In this document: positions 21,731 to 34,100 of the stretch, one piece after another
Layout: the number at the start of each line of letters is the position of its first letter
Numbering within the stretch: position 1 is the stretch's first letter
From: Lantana camara
Taxonomy: Eukaryota > Streptophyta > Magnoliopsida > Lamiales > Verbenaceae
Direction: 5' to 3'
DNA: 64,000 nucleotides
Assembly: GCA_037501455.1 (NCBI GenBank)
Contig: CM074865.1
Span: 3,173,001-3,237,000, forward strand
Translations under genes and position numbers: made by a program
Notes under the pieces: model-generated
What the model saw: the letters and a program-made list of their open reading frames with translations, nothing else
Databases searched by the model: none
What the model was told of the DNA's origin: nothing

Positions 21731-22286
21731 TGTAATGTAATTACTAAATACTCAAAATGAAAATGGAAACTGAATGGAATTGTATTGATGAAATAGGCAA
21801 TAGTAGCTTAATACAGGAAAAACAGAGCATGAGGTGAGGAAGAAGAAGAATTCTAAGATGGGAATTAAAAGAAACTTCACATATTGCTTGCTCTCTAAGC
21901 TGAGCTAATCCAATATATATATCTAAGCAAAAGACACCAACATCTAAAGCAAGTCACCATCCCAAGAGCATCATTCCTGCAATGCCGTTGCATACTCTCC
22001 CTGCATAACCGTCTGATGGTCCCCTCCAATGAGCTGGTGTTCATCCCTTTCTCTAGCCGCAGGATTCTCCTCATTATCAACGGTCATGATCTCTTCCTTA
22101 GCCAAACAAATCACAGCCCTTGGATTATCAGTGTTTTGTCCAACGACCAAGATTTCCCCAGCCTTAGTAGTAACGACGTCGTTCTGCTTCCTCTCATTAA
22201 ACTTAATCTGACGGTCACGATAAAACGCCATCCAACGGCTCAGGTTCAATTGCTCCATACCCGCCATATTAACCATAATCCTGACA
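21731..22286 (-). repeat. Chromovirus 5' LTR (right)
   Basis: 556 bp, identical to the other LTR except for one visible C/T difference. The open frame 21971-22276 here is the LTR copy of the Gag-Pol C-terminus, not a separate gene. Confidence 0.93.
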
Positions 22287-22370
22287 TCGGATTCTTGGTT
22301 GGTGGCGGCGGAGAGGTGGTGTGGTGGTGATAGGGAGAGCAGGAGGAGGAGGATGACGGCGGCGATGGGT
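22287..22370 (-). pseudogene. 5' end of aminoacylase copy A, displaced by the chromovirus
   Basis: On the minus strand one frame reads a hydrophobic stretch AAVILLLLLSLSPPHHLSAA then TNQESD, which continues as PISRF on the other side of the retrotransposon. Copy B has NQDSDPISRF, confirming the join. The stretch looks like a secretory signal peptide. No in-frame ATG is visible; an ATC sits where a start would be expected, so the start may also be lost. This reading depends on homology to copy B. Confidence 0.7.
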
Positions 22371-23353
22371 GGCGGGTGGTGGCGCTGCGTTGAGATCGGT
22401 GGCGGAGGTGGACTGAGAAAACACTACTGAACTGTTGATGATCTCTCCGGTGAGTGTTGTACAGTTCCGTCCAATTCGAACACGATCACAAACAAAAAGA
22501 ATATATTCTAGCGGCGCCAATTCAAAGTATGAACTATGAATCGAAAAGTATTCAAACAAATTATATTAAATTACAAGTGATAATATATTTTAATTAAGGA
22601 TGTGACAATTAATAATTTTATATATTAAAAGGTTACTAAAGAATCTTTAATATTAAATAACAAACAAATAATTTAATAATAAGTATCTATATCTATGAAT
22701 TGACAAATCACAAATTTGAATTCTATCAAAGTGTTTCGTATAAAATAAAATAAAAAAAAAACTCTAATAAAACTCAGGGTAGGTGGTATTATTTTTCAAA
22801 TTTGAGACACGTGATAAATTTATAAAATATACCAAAAAAATATTACACTATCTTGCATCTTTTAGTAAGTTTTTTTTATTTTTTGAATTTTCTTTTTATC
22901 ACTTCTCATCTTTCTTTTATTTTGAATTAAGTTATTATGAATTTCATTTGGTTTTGAATAACAATATTAGAAAAATCTATATCATCCCCAAATTTGGACA
23001 CTTTTCATCTCATTCAAAGTTTCAAACCATCCATGGATAAATTTTATTTCTATATAATAATTAAATTTAATGTACAATTATACACAATGGTGGAGCCCCA
23101 TCTAAGCCAGGAATGTTGATAACGCGCTGATATATGTAGTATCAGTGACGGAAATTCTGGGGCTCGTGTAATTGTAGCTCCTTGACTTCAAATTTATCCG
23201 CACATATGAAGTATGCATTGTAACTATCAAGAAATGACCCTTGTGTTTACGGGTCCTGCTCCGCCACTAATTATATACAACTAAGTTCCATACGCGAAGT
23301 TTTTCAGTCTTTAACACAGTTTTCTTTGCTAATCTTAGCTCCATCAAAAGAAC
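22371..23353. other. Spacer between the two aminoacylase copies
   Basis: Upstream flank of copy A and downstream flank of copy B. AT-rich, with no gene. Around 23092-23274 a stretch bounded by TGGTGGAGCC and CTCCGCCACTA looks like a short inverted-end repeat remnant. Confidence 0.45.
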
Positions 23354-25040
23354 TCATGACTTGATTACGTGCTCGTAAACCTTAATCCCCTCCAAATAAA
23401 CGTTGTCCTGCAAAAACTGTTGAAAACGCCGGAATCTTGTCATGGTCGGCATTGAAAGTAGGGTTGAACGATGGATGAAGAAACATACAGGTACCTCGTT
23501 ATGGTCGTGAAGCAATATTGGAGTGTTTTTCATAGGAGAAAAAGCTAATACTGGAATTCCCATCCGTCTCATGAATCGAGAGTCGGTTGTTCAAGCCAAC
23601 ATTTCGGGCTTAGCGAGTTTCCCACCAGCTGCTGTAACAGCTTGTCTGAATGCAGACCACCATGGATTAGAATCATTTGTTGCATTATAGGACGTCCCGC
23701 GTTGTCTCTGAGAGGGCCTTTCGCCGTGATCTGCCATAATCGAAGAGTATAATTGACAAATATAGGTTTTGATCCAATATTAGAATCGAAGAAGATTATA
23801 ATACATAATCTGATTCAAGGATCTCCTTATATAATACTTTGAAGAAGGATAAGAACTGAGGAAAGCGGATAATTACACCAACACACGCTGAGGTTTGGCC
23901 CAATTTCAAAAACCTCCCCTGAGATTTGAAAAATTACAAAAACTTCACCTGATATTCTCTAAGATTTGGCCAAAAACACATGCTAATACAGTCACGAATA
24001 AAGCTATTTCAAGGAATTTACGAATGCCCAAAGATGGAATAAAGTCTGCATCAAGTACTACCACAAAGTTTTCTCATGCAGATATTAATCAAATTGCGAT
24101 ATTAATCTTCACCTCGTAAGTCATGTTTCTCCACGCTGGAGCCCATTCCTCTGCAATCCTCTTCCTCATCAGATCAGGATCAGTCGTTGGTGGCATTCGA
24201 AGATCGAAACCGGCCTCCACCTCAGATGGTTGCATGTTCATCACAAAGCCCTATTGGAGTCCAAAATCATTAACCGCTATACGATCAAATTTATATCTAT
24301 CTATATCAATTCACATGTATTTTACTTAAAGTTCAAAGTTTTGCCAATATTTCATAGAGATTTAATCTTGCAAACCAATTTCTGGCTCCATCCCTGACTA
24401 TAACTTGAAAAAAAACAAAAGCAATGACAAACCAACATCTACATAAACAGCAAACTAAACTCACAGAAGGTGATGGAATCCCGGCTTTCAAGAACACGGG
24501 ATTAACCGAAATAACCTCAGAATTCGCAGCCAAACCAGCCTTAACCAAATCAAAGTTAATCTCCCTAAACTTCATAATAATCTCCATACTCTTCATCATA
24601 TTCTCCATAGCACTATTATCATACATTCTCGATCCATGTCCCGGTATTCCGGCCGCCTTAATCACCAAATGCCACGGTGCTTGATCGGCATAAAACACTC
24701 TAAACTCATCACTAACAGAAGCCTGCCCTTCATCCATCATAAACCCAATGTTCAATTCTTCAAACTCTTTACTCTCAACAAATTTCATCATCCCATCAAA
24801 TCCTCCTACCTCTTCTTCAGGTACATAACAAATATGAACTGTTCTCAGAGGCGTATAATCAAGATTCATTTTTTTTTTTAAACTCTCTGTAGGCCGGGAA
24901 TGGTGGCGGCGAAGGCGTTGAGGTAGTTCATGATGGCGGCGTAGTCTGGGGTGGGGTGGGCGGTGTTAATTCTGAGGTAATTTCGGAATCGTGAAATGGG
25001 ATCGGAATCTTGGTTTGGTGGTTCTTCTTGGTTGGGATTA
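23354..25040 (-). pseudogene. Aminoacylase-1-like (M20) pseudogene, copy B
   Basis: Tandem paralogue of copy A in the same orientation. Pieces leftward: NQDSDPISRF...IPGLQ at about 24899-25040; RTVHICYVPEEEVGG...GIPSPS at 24466-24869; GFVMNMQPSEVEAGFDL...AWRNMTYE at 24113-24250; the exon at 23495-23730; last exon 23354-23416. Lesions: about 240 bp lost at the 24870-24898 junction, removing the HxD and QDDK zinc-site region; a poly-A stretch and stop at that junction; a 2-nt loss in the 23495-23730 exon; a TGA after KPEMLA; and an early stop (EHVIKS-stop) from loss of one T. Here PGHGSRMYDNSAMENMM is continuous, showing that copy A gained its 69-bp insert. The N-terminal signal region is absent. 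Confidence 0.88.
23868..24000. mobile_element. Single arm of the GGATAATTACACC MITE family
   Basis: GGATAATTACACCAACACACGC and the following CTCCCCTGAGATTTG block match the left arm of the MITE at 14799-15106. It lies in an intron of aminoacylase copy B. The other arm is not evident. Confidence 0.5.
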
Positions 25041-25059
25041 CTTTTCTATATGTTTATTA

Positions 25060-25920
25060 ATTGCAAGCTAAATGATATATAAACATTCACATCATAAAGT
25101 TCATAATTTCGGTGCAACTAATGTAAATTGTTGAATAAGCATCTCTCTCCAATCCACAATAACATGGCAGTTCGTGACCACAACAAAACAGAGAGAGAAT
25201 GGTACTAAGCCACATTTCCTCAAGATTGAAGCATTCACATTCCAGCGGTTCATGTCGATGGCCTGCATCATTCACATCACTCTGTTTCCCATTCAAGATT
25301 TACTCCGATCATCATATAATCAATTGAAGATTTTCTGCAATGAAGTTGATACATACCGATGTGTTGTATCACTCAATCAGCATACCCGAGAGTCGGAGAC
25401 CATCACTTCCATCTCCTCTCTTGGATATGGGTGCGTAGTTTGAACCCCGTTTTTTCCTTTGTGATGAAGCAACTTCAGTTTTTACGTAGAACTGAACCTG
25501 GTGACGGATAAGGCCGCTGTTGGCAAAGAGTGAACTGCCATTTTGAAGTTTCCAAGCATTAAACACTGTTAGAACATCAAGAATGCTGCTAAATGAATGA
25601 TGGGATGAAACTGCTTCTCAAAAAATACATTCGTATTTTGAGGGGATCTGCAAAAACTTCCTGTCTTGAAGGAGTTGAAGTTGTAACAAGTTGGAGCAAA
25701 ACGAATTGCTTCATATTTTATTTTCTTAATCTGAAAGCAGATCACGTTTTTGTTAGAACTGTACACCAAATTACAGATCTCTTTGTCAAAATAGTTGCCA
25801 CCGAATTTATACTGTGATATATACAAAACGGAAAAAAAAGAAAAGTCTGTTTTTATCATCACTTGTCCCCTTAACAACACTTTTCGAGTTAAGATGCTAC
25901 AGTTTATCTAATTGCCTTAT
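25060..25920 (-). pseudogene. PQBP1-like gene fragment, copy A (C-terminal end)
   Basis: Minus-strand frame at 25369-25566 contains [25 protein letters not shown], which I recognise as the C-terminal end of plant polyglutamine-binding protein 1 homologues, nuclear splicing-linked WW proteins. Just upstream, in a shifted frame, lie codons resembling the [11 protein letters not shown]...VLR motif used to bind U5-15kD, so the piece is frameshifted. DNA around it, from the TTAATTGCAAGCTAAA flank to the ACTTTTCGAGT block, is paralogous to 37040-38190, which holds a longer copy. Upstream exons are missing. A pseudogene fragment; family assignment is from memory of the family, not a search. Confidence 0.6.
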
Positions 25921-26267
25921 TCCAAACATAATTTCCATACAACCTATTTCCTTTTAAAAGAGACATCAAATGCAATTAAAATATATTAATATGTATATAA
26001 TAGAAGAATTTGTCTTCCCCCAGTGTGTCTATAGCAAGCCGGTTCCATTCTCTCCTGCCCACACATAACCTTAAAGTGGAACTATGATGAAAGAGAATTA
26101 ATTAATATCAGAAGAGGTGAACAAGCATCAGCACCATTATACCAGTTTGAACAGAAGACCACTGAATGAAGGAAAAAGAGGCTGTTAAGATATGTTGACA
26201 GAAGTGTTGGAATATAAAACTGCTGCCACTTTTGTTTATTGTGTATATAGCGTTTTTAGTTTGTTTT
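25921..26267. other. Spacer, no gene seen
   Basis: Unassigned AT-rich sequence between the PQBP1-like scrap and the copia integrase scrap. Confidence 0.4.
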
Positions 26268-27590
26268 CTTAATTTTATAAACATGGTGCATACTCAATTT
26301 CAATGTTCTGTTAAATGCATACGCTCTGATAATGGGACTGAATTTGTCAATAAAGAAACTTCAATATTTTTTTCTGACCATGGCATTTTTCACCAAACTT
26401 CTTGTCCACACACACGGCAACAAAATGGTTGTGGAAAGAAAACATAAACACCTTCTACAGGTTGCTCGAGCTTTAATTTTTCAGGCTAAGCTTCCCCAAA
26501 AATTTTGGGGAGAATCCATCCTCCTTACAACTCTCAGCCTTCATACAATCATCTTAGAACTTTTGGCTCCTTGTGTTATGCCACTGTCACTAATTCAAAG
26601 GACAAATTCAGTCCTAGAGCTTGCAAATGCATTATGTTGGGATATGCTCATGGGCAAAAGGGCTACAAATTGTACAACTTACAGTCTCATACCGGCCATC
26701 TTTACTTCTAGAGATGTGACCTTTTATGAACATATTTTTCCCTATGCTAGCTAGCAAGTCCCTTCCTGCACCACCAATGCCTCCTTTCTCTGTTTCTTCA
26801 TCAGTTTATGATCAGACTGATGACAATCCCATTGCTTCAGCTTATGACGAACTTGAACCATCTTAAGGTTCTGTTTTTCCCTTACATACCGACTCTTCTG
26901 AGATATCCAACCACTCCAACTCCATTGATCGTGATGAAACTCATGCTACATCCTCTGGACAACCTGTAGCTTCCACACAACTTCTTGAGCAGCCAAACCA
27001 ATACATGCGATCTAGTTCTAGAACCAAGACCAAACCTTCATGGCTTAAGGATTACATCTGTAACAATGCCAAATTTTGTTTTGATCCCACCTCTCTTACA
27101 CAATCCACTGCCACTATTCCTTATTGCCCCTCCTATAAAACATTTTTGGCAAATATTGCTACAGTACCTGAGCATACCTCCTATAAACAGGCTAGCCAGT
27201 ACCCTGAATGGAAGAAGCTATGCAACAAGAACTAGATGCTATGGAAACTAATAATACTTGGGAAATTATTGAGTTACCCAAAGATAAGCATGCAATTGGA
27301 GCGCACACACCCTCAAAATGACATGATGGATTCAAAACAGAGTCATCGATTTAGAGAAAGAATCCTTAACTACGTGGATATGGAGAAAGAATCCTTTACT
27401 ACTTGGGTCAACCACGGTTGGATGATATTAATAATAAGTTGGCATAGAGTGAAATAGACAAATAATAATTGAAAGGGGTTTTCAATGCTGGATCATAGTG
27501 CCTCTATTGTAGTACGTATTTACTAAATTTCCGACTTGTGATAACTAATAAAATAAAAAATTAAATTGTACATTTAAATAGTATATAAAC
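26268..27590 (+). pseudogene. Ty1/copia integrase-region fragment, twin of 61595-62968
   Basis: Reads copia integrase sequence: KCIRSDNGTEFVNKE (second catalytic Asp region), then FHQTSCPHT...NG with the VERKHKHLLQVARAL helix, then FGSLCYATV and the [10 protein letters not shown] block. It has frameshifts, stops and a loss of about 70 bp around 26525 (the YLINRMPAPVLNWK segment of the twin). Neither copy has reverse transcriptase. Near-identity with 61595-62968 continues past coding sequence to about 27590, so the segment was copied as a unit after it had already lost the rest of Pol. Confidence 0.8.
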
Positions 27591-28069
27591 ATAAAAAAAC
27601 TATTAAGCATGATAAGAGTATCGAGGAGTCAAAAATAAAAGAAAAGAAAATTTTATAATACTATAAATATTCGTTAAACTTATATCGATATATGTTTTAT
27701 CGTTTTTATTTACTAAAAATTAATATGTAAGATAATGCGAGGAGGAATATTTTATTTTATTAGACTGCTTGACTTCATGTGTTTGGACGTCAAGACCACT
27801 TATATTCATTTAAGTGAATTTTGTTTCTGAACTTATTATTTTAACTAATTGAGTTAATTCAAAATAATAATAAATTTATATTTATTATTATGAATTAAAT
27901 TAAATAATAACAAAATCCAAATTTCATATTAACTTATAATTGAGATTAATATCAATAGTCAATTTTATTTAGATCATTGATTAATAATGGTTTTCAATTT
28001 TTGGGTGTTAACAAAGGTCTGGAAGAACTTGGGAAGCCCAAACCTGGAGTACTTGTGAATTTCTTTTTT
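27591..28069. other. AT-rich spacer, no gene seen
   Basis: Nothing recognised; ends with TTCTTTTTT (28061-28069), the target duplication of the next element. Confidence 0.45.
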
Positions 28070-29825
28070 GAGCAAATTGCATTTTTGGTCCCATACTAAT
28101 AGGTCATTTTCACTTTTAGTCCCATGTTTTTCAGATCTGGTTTTTTTAGTCCCGTAGTAATTTTTTTTTGTCAATTTAAGGACGTCCGTCAAATAATTGA
28201 CGGAAGTCACTGTTCATCCATCAATTTACTGTTCATCCATCATTTTTTTTTTTTTTTGGTATCCATATCCATTAATTTCATATGTTATATATTTATTATG
28301 TATAATATATGTATTATATTTTATATAATATGTAATACACGTATATATTATAATATGTAATTTATAATATGCATTTTGTTATATGTATTTTAATATATAT
28401 GCGTATTATATATTATATATTATGTACACTTGTATTAATAATATATATTTTGTTATATATTATATATAATATATATTATATATTATATATAATAAAATAT
28501 GTGTAATACATATATATAATATATGTATTTACTTGAATTATATATATAAATGTATGTGTGTACATATATTACAAAATATATACATATTATTGTAATACAT
28601 ATATTATATATCATATAAAATACACATATATATATTATATATAATGCATATATACGTGTTTATATTTTAAAATATAGTATACGTGTATATATATAATAGA
28701 TAATATATAATATGTACGTGTATAAATATAATATACAATATATAATATATACGTGCATAAATATAATATATATAGTATACATATATACGTGTTTATATTT
28801 TAAAATATAGTATATCATATAAAATACACGTATATATTATATATAATGCATATATACGTGTTTATATTTTTAATATATATTTTGTTATATATTAAATATA
28901 AATATAATATGTACGTGTATACGTGTATATATATAATATGTATGTGTGTAAATATAATATAATATACGTGCATATAATATATATGTAACTATATTATATT
29001 ATATTTATACACGTACATATTATATATATATACACGTATACACGTACATATTATATTTTGTACTATATTTTAAAATATAAACACGTATATATGCATTATA
29101 TATAATATATATACTTGTATTTTATATGATATATAATATATAATATGTACGTGTATAAATATAATATAATATACGTTTGCATATTATATATATACACGTA
29201 TACACGTACATATTATATTTTGTGCTATATTTTAAAATATAAACAAGTATATATGCATTATATATAATATATATACGTGTATTTTATATGATATATAATA
29301 TATGTATTACAATAATATGTATATATTTTATAATATATGTATTACAATAATATATGTATATTTTATAATACACACACACCTATACATTTATATATATAAT
29401 TCACATAAATACATATATTATATATATGTATTACACATATTTTATTATATATAATATATAAGAATATATATATTATTAATACAAGTGTACATAATATATA
29501 ATACGCATATATATTAAAATACATATTATAATATCTACGTGTATTACATATTATATAAAATATAATACATATATTATATATAATAAATATATAATATATG
29601 AAATTAATGGATATGGACACAAAAAAAAAAAATAAATAAAAAATAAAAAAATTGATGGATGAACAGTTAATTGACGGATGAACAGTGGCTTCCGTCAATT
29701 ATTTGACGGAAGTCCTCAAATTGACAAAAAAAAATTACTACGGGACTAAAAAAACCAGATTTGAAAAACGTGGGACTAAAAGTGAAAATGACCTATTAGT
29801 TTGGGACCAAAAATTCAATTTGCTC
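28070..29825. mobile_element. 1.76-kb foldback element (Mutator-like), one giant AT hairpin
   Basis: Ends are GAGCAAATTGCATTTTTGGT and the inverse CAATTTGCTC. The flanks TTCTTTTTT at 28061-28069 and 29826-29834 are a perfect 9-bp target duplication. The first roughly 180 bp of each arm are ordinary sequence (GGACTAAAAGTG and TTGACGGAAGTC blocks), then almost pure A/T with recurring ACGTGTAT. The AT core is itself inverted: the left-arm order of words (for example TTAATTTCATATGTTATA, ATATGCGTATTATATATTA, TACACTTGTATTAATAATA) recurs in reverse complement on the right with small indels, centred near 28990. Thus the whole element is an imperfect inverted repeat with arms of about 870 bp. No coding capacity. 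It lies about 1.35 kb upstream of the receptor-kinase start. Confidence 0.9.
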
Positions 29826-29834
29826 TTCTTTTTT

Positions 29835-30057
29835 CATTAACTTTAATTTTCTTTGGGCCCACAGAGTTTTAGTGACTCAATAGCTTAGGTAGCAAATTTT
29901 TTTTTTCACCTCCTCGTATTCATGGTTGGATGAAAGAGGAGTCCAATTCACAGCTGCACGACACAGGTTCTCCAATTTGCTTTCAAACTTCTACCAAATT
30001 TAATTGACCTACAAGAATAGCAATAACTAACAAGAGTCCACTTGCATAAACAATTTA
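29835..30057. other. Short spacer
   Basis: No feature recognised between the foldback element and the Harbinger-type MITE. Confidence 0.4.
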
Positions 30058-30955
30058 GAGCTCGTTTACTTTCCCAGGAAAGGTTTTTGACAGATAGGAT
30101 AATTGAGGTTTTTTAAGTGTATTAATTAGTCATTATCTATTATTTAGTTTTAAAGATAAATATCATGTTTTCTTGAATTAGTCGTTTACTTTACATGTGA
30201 AGATAATTACTTTAATAGTAATTTTACCAAAATAGCCATATACTTATCTCATTTAATATGTAATTTTTTTTCTTATTTTTCCTTCTTTTAACGATCATTG
30301 GCATACACATTATACATTTTTCTTGGAAGATAATTTACAGAAAATAAAAGAATACTTTTGCTTGGAAGATAATTTACGGAAAATAAGCGCCATCTAGAAG
30401 TTCTAGTGTTGAAACCACACAAGAAATACAATAGCTTGAGGCATATAAATATTCAGCAAACTAAGTTAAGATCGGACTCCAATTTGGGATGAGAAGTGGA
30501 GGCATTTTTTACCTTCTAGATTCAGATAATCGAGAGATTTCACAGTAACAATCCAAGAACGAATCGCTTTGCACAATAATTCTTATACTCTGATGAATTT
30601 TGAGCTCTGCTTCGTGGGTATTCTTCCGCTCTGCGTCGTGGGTATATTGGAGATGATTTCTGGCTTTCGTGGCTAACGTGAGAGAAGAGGTTATGATATT
30701 TCTTTTTTAAATAAATAATAATGGCAAAAATTTGTAAATAAATCAAAGATTTGGACAAATGAGTAAATTATCAATGCCGATAAAAATCATGTTTTCTCAA
30801 ACACGGCAAATTGTCGTGTGAAAGAAAACCAACAAAATCTTCTCTATCCTACGGGCCGAAGAGATTTTAGCAGAAAAATCAATATAAAAAGTAAATGATA
30901 GATTTTGAGATTTAATTAATTTTATCGGTTAGATTAAGTAAAAGTAAACCAGCTC
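30058..30955. mobile_element. PIF/Harbinger-type MITE
   Basis: Terminal repeats GAGCTCGTTTACTTT at the left and AAGTAAACCAGCTC at the right, with TTA on both sides (30055-30057 and 30956-30958), the usual Harbinger target duplication. The 898-bp interior is non-coding and contains further GTTTACTTT words and two near-repeats of CTCTGC(T/G)TCGTGGGTAT around 30603-30650. Confidence 0.7.
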
Positions 30956-31178
30956 TTAATTTTGGAATTTAATTGGCAACTACTCACGCCGACCCCACGT
31001 AAATATTGGAAGCAGAATTCCTAAACTGTAGCAAAAACTTAAAGAGTCAATCTCAAATTCTCAATTATTTGGATTTTAGGTTTCTTGGACTTTTCTCCTG
31101 TACGGATGTACCCCGCATGTAAATATATATAGTTCATTGTTGATAGCTAGAGCTCCAAACTACAGAACAAGTTGTCCA

Positions 31179-34100
31179 ATGGAGAAACTTTCTGTCATCA
31201 TTGCTGTCTTAATGTTGTTGCTCAGTATCACAACAATTTCCTTTGCTGAAATTGTTTCACAAGAAGATGAAGAAGCCATTATTGCTTTCAAATCCACAAT
31301 AACCTCAGACCCTTTTCAAATATTGTCCAAAAACTGGTCAGCCAATGCATCCATCTGCACCTGGATTGGTGTATCCTGCACCACCACCACCCCTCGACGA
31401 GTCACGGCCCTTAATTTCTACGGTTTCGGTTCTCAGGCCACTCATCTCACTCCAAATCTTGGCAACTTAACATTCCTCGATTCATTAGACCTCAGCCACA
31501 ACACCTTCATGGGCTTTATACCCCGCGAGCTCTCTAATCTGCGACGTTTGAAGATACTCAGATTGGCCAATAACTCTCTTGGTGGAGAAATCCCACGAGA
31601 AATTGGCAATCTTTCTTCACTTGAAATATTGAACTTGAGCTATAACCTTATTACAGGATCTATTCCTCGTGGGATCTTCGGCATGTCGAGGATCAAACAA
31701 ATTGTTCTCATGTACAATAGTCTATCGGGTGTGCTGCCAGATGATATGTGCAACAGTATTGCACAGCTTCGCGAGCTTCATTTCTCTGGTAATCAACTTA
31801 GTGGCCAAATTCCATTCAATATTTACAAGTGCAGCAAGTTGGAGGTGCTGTCGTTGTCGATTAATCATTTCAATGGGAGCATCCCAACTTCCATTGGCTC
31901 GTTGATAAAGCTTCAAAGCTTGCATCTAGGGGACAACAACTTCCATGGTATGTATACTACTTGTCATAACTTGAGCAGAAATTTGAAAGTCGACGAAGAA
32001 GTTTAGTTGAGCACTTGAGGCTGTTGCTTAATTCTATACTGCCAACAACTAATTTCAAAAATATTTCTTCCACATAAGAAAATGAAACATTTCATCTTCT
32101 TTAATCAATTAAAGGAGAGACGGGCTATAGTTATGGAAATGATGTTAAATCGCAAAAGTTGTCTCGTGTAATTTGCTAGGACAATATGAACTTCAATAAG
32201 CACCACGTTGACCCTGTAATATTGCTTGCTGAGGTTGTTGTATTTGGCCTTTGAATTTATGTTTTTTGGAAATTGGTGGCTGGATTATAAAAAATGAAAT
32301 TAATTTGTAAATATGGGTAAAAAAGACGAGGTAAAATTGCAAAAATCGTCCGGACACTTTCACAACTATTTCCTTTTTTCAAATTTATCCTCTAATTTAA
32401 AATGTAATACAATTTTCGTCCAATTTGGACCCGAAATTAGCAAATCCTCAAATTGGTCCACGTATCTCTTATTCGGGTCAATTTGCTGATGTGTATATCA
32501 TATATGTCATAAAATTGGGGATTTTTCTAATTTTGCTTACATGTCTCGTTATACACCCATGTGTCAATTAAGATGACTTTTTTAGAATTAGGAGGTGGAG
32601 AGTGTCAATTCTTTTTTTATAAAGGACTCTTCGCCAATTTCTAATATTACAGGGATGTAAAATGCATTTCTTCCAAATAAATCTTCCTAAAATTGAAAAG
32701 TTCATAAGCTAATCTTGAATATACCTTTTTCTTTTTTCTTTTTTTTTTCCCTTTCTTTTTTCTCTTTAAAAAGCATTGTTTTTTTCCAACGCCTTTTCAT
32801 TTGCATTGGTTTTAACTTTATTTTGTTTTAATCGAAAGTACATATATTCTTGAATAGCCATCGGAAAAAAAAAAAAAAAAAAAAACCCTCAAGAACAGAC
32901 AATGAAATCTTTGTGTTTTAGGTGGAATTCCATCGGATTTTGGCAATCTTTCACGTCTACAGATGCTCAGCATACGAGGCGCCTCTCTCACAGGGCAAAT
33001 TCCAGCTTTTATCTTTAACATGTCTTCTCTGAGAATTTTAAATTTCTACAACAATAGTATGTCAGGAGACATTCCAGTTTCCAATGTTTGTCATAATCTT
33101 CCCAATCTGGAAGAGTTGTACCTTGATTCTAATCAACCATCCAGAAATATATTGGACAAAGTGTTGGACTGTAAACGCCTTCAGATTGTATCACTGTCTA
33201 GTAACAAATTCATAGGCAACATACCTAAACAAATTGGAAACCTCACCATGTTGAACTACCTATGGTTAGACTACAACAATTTCACAGGTGTGTTGACAAT
33301 CAGCTGTAAGTGATTAGATTACAATAAGATTCTTGTTGTTATATATATATATATATATATATAAAATCTCATTTTTCGTCCTCTAGTTATACCATTTTTT
33401 GATTTTGGTCCCAATTTTTTGACTTTTGTCACATTTAATCCTTTTTTTTTTTCTCAATTTTAGTTCTCTGTTGCCTACGTGGCACAAATTTGAGGATTTT
33501 TCTTAATTTTCCCTTCTCAATTTCTGGTTCATGATAATGTTGTTGCTGCAGCAGCAGTGCAGTGATATATATGTACATACAAGCTCTCAATTTCTGGCTA
33601 GTTTTATTTTAAAAAATTGGGGAAGAAGATAAAGTTGAGGAAAATAATAGAAAAAACTATAATAGTAGGACTTTCTTTTAAATAATGAAAGTAGTTAATT
33701 ATGTGGCATTTTTTCAACCATTAATAATTTACATAATATGTCAACTTAGATTTTGGAGGAAAAATTAAGAAAATTTGCCACATAGGCAACAAATGACTAA
33801 AATTGAGAAAAATCGAAATTAAACAAAAAGGATTGAATGTGATAAAAGTCAAAAGGTGGGGACCAATCGAAAAATGACATAACTAGAGGACAAAAAATGA
33901 GATTTTCCCTCTCTCTCTATATATACATATTGTGATGGAATAAGGAAAAGTGCCCATGTAAATTTTCCAAGTGTTCTTGCATTATAAACTACTAAATTTC
34001 ATTCGACGTGAAAATCAATCTTGTCGTTTTTCAATTCTTTTAACATGTAAAAATTAAATCAAATTGGCAGGTGAATTGCCGAGTGAGCTTGGCAGCCTTA

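Larger units (their letters stand above)
16627..22286 (-). mobile_element. Young full-length Ty3-type chromovirus LTR retrotransposon
   Basis: The 5660-bp element is flanked by TCGGA at 16622-16626 and 22287-22291, a perfect 5-bp target duplication. The LTRs are 556 bp each, begin TGTCAGG and end TTACA on the element strand, and differ at only one site that I can see (T/C near 16931 and 22035). One uninterrupted Gag-Pol frame fills it. The PBS matches initiator tRNA-Met. It lies in an exon of aminoacylase copy A between the codons for ESD and PISRF. The small size and chromodomain suit a Reina/Galadriel/CRM-like chromovirus; the exact lineage needs a tree. Confidence 0.95.

Noticed and set aside
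21971..22276. 101-aa frame in the right LTR
   Set aside because: It is the LTR duplicate of the chromovirus Gag-Pol C-terminus, not a separate gene.
22269..22559. 96-aa frame across the chromovirus right border
   Set aside because: It reads the aminoacylase 5' exon in the wrong frame; the hydrophobic signal-like frame is the homologous one.
28124..29698. Open frames in the AT foldback (Ile/Tyr-rich)
   Set aside because: Low-complexity TA sequence translated; symmetric frames appear on both arms.
28070..29825. CRISPR-like spaced repeats (ACGTGTAT words)
   Set aside because: Spacing irregular, sequence is AT low complexity within a eukaryotic foldback element.
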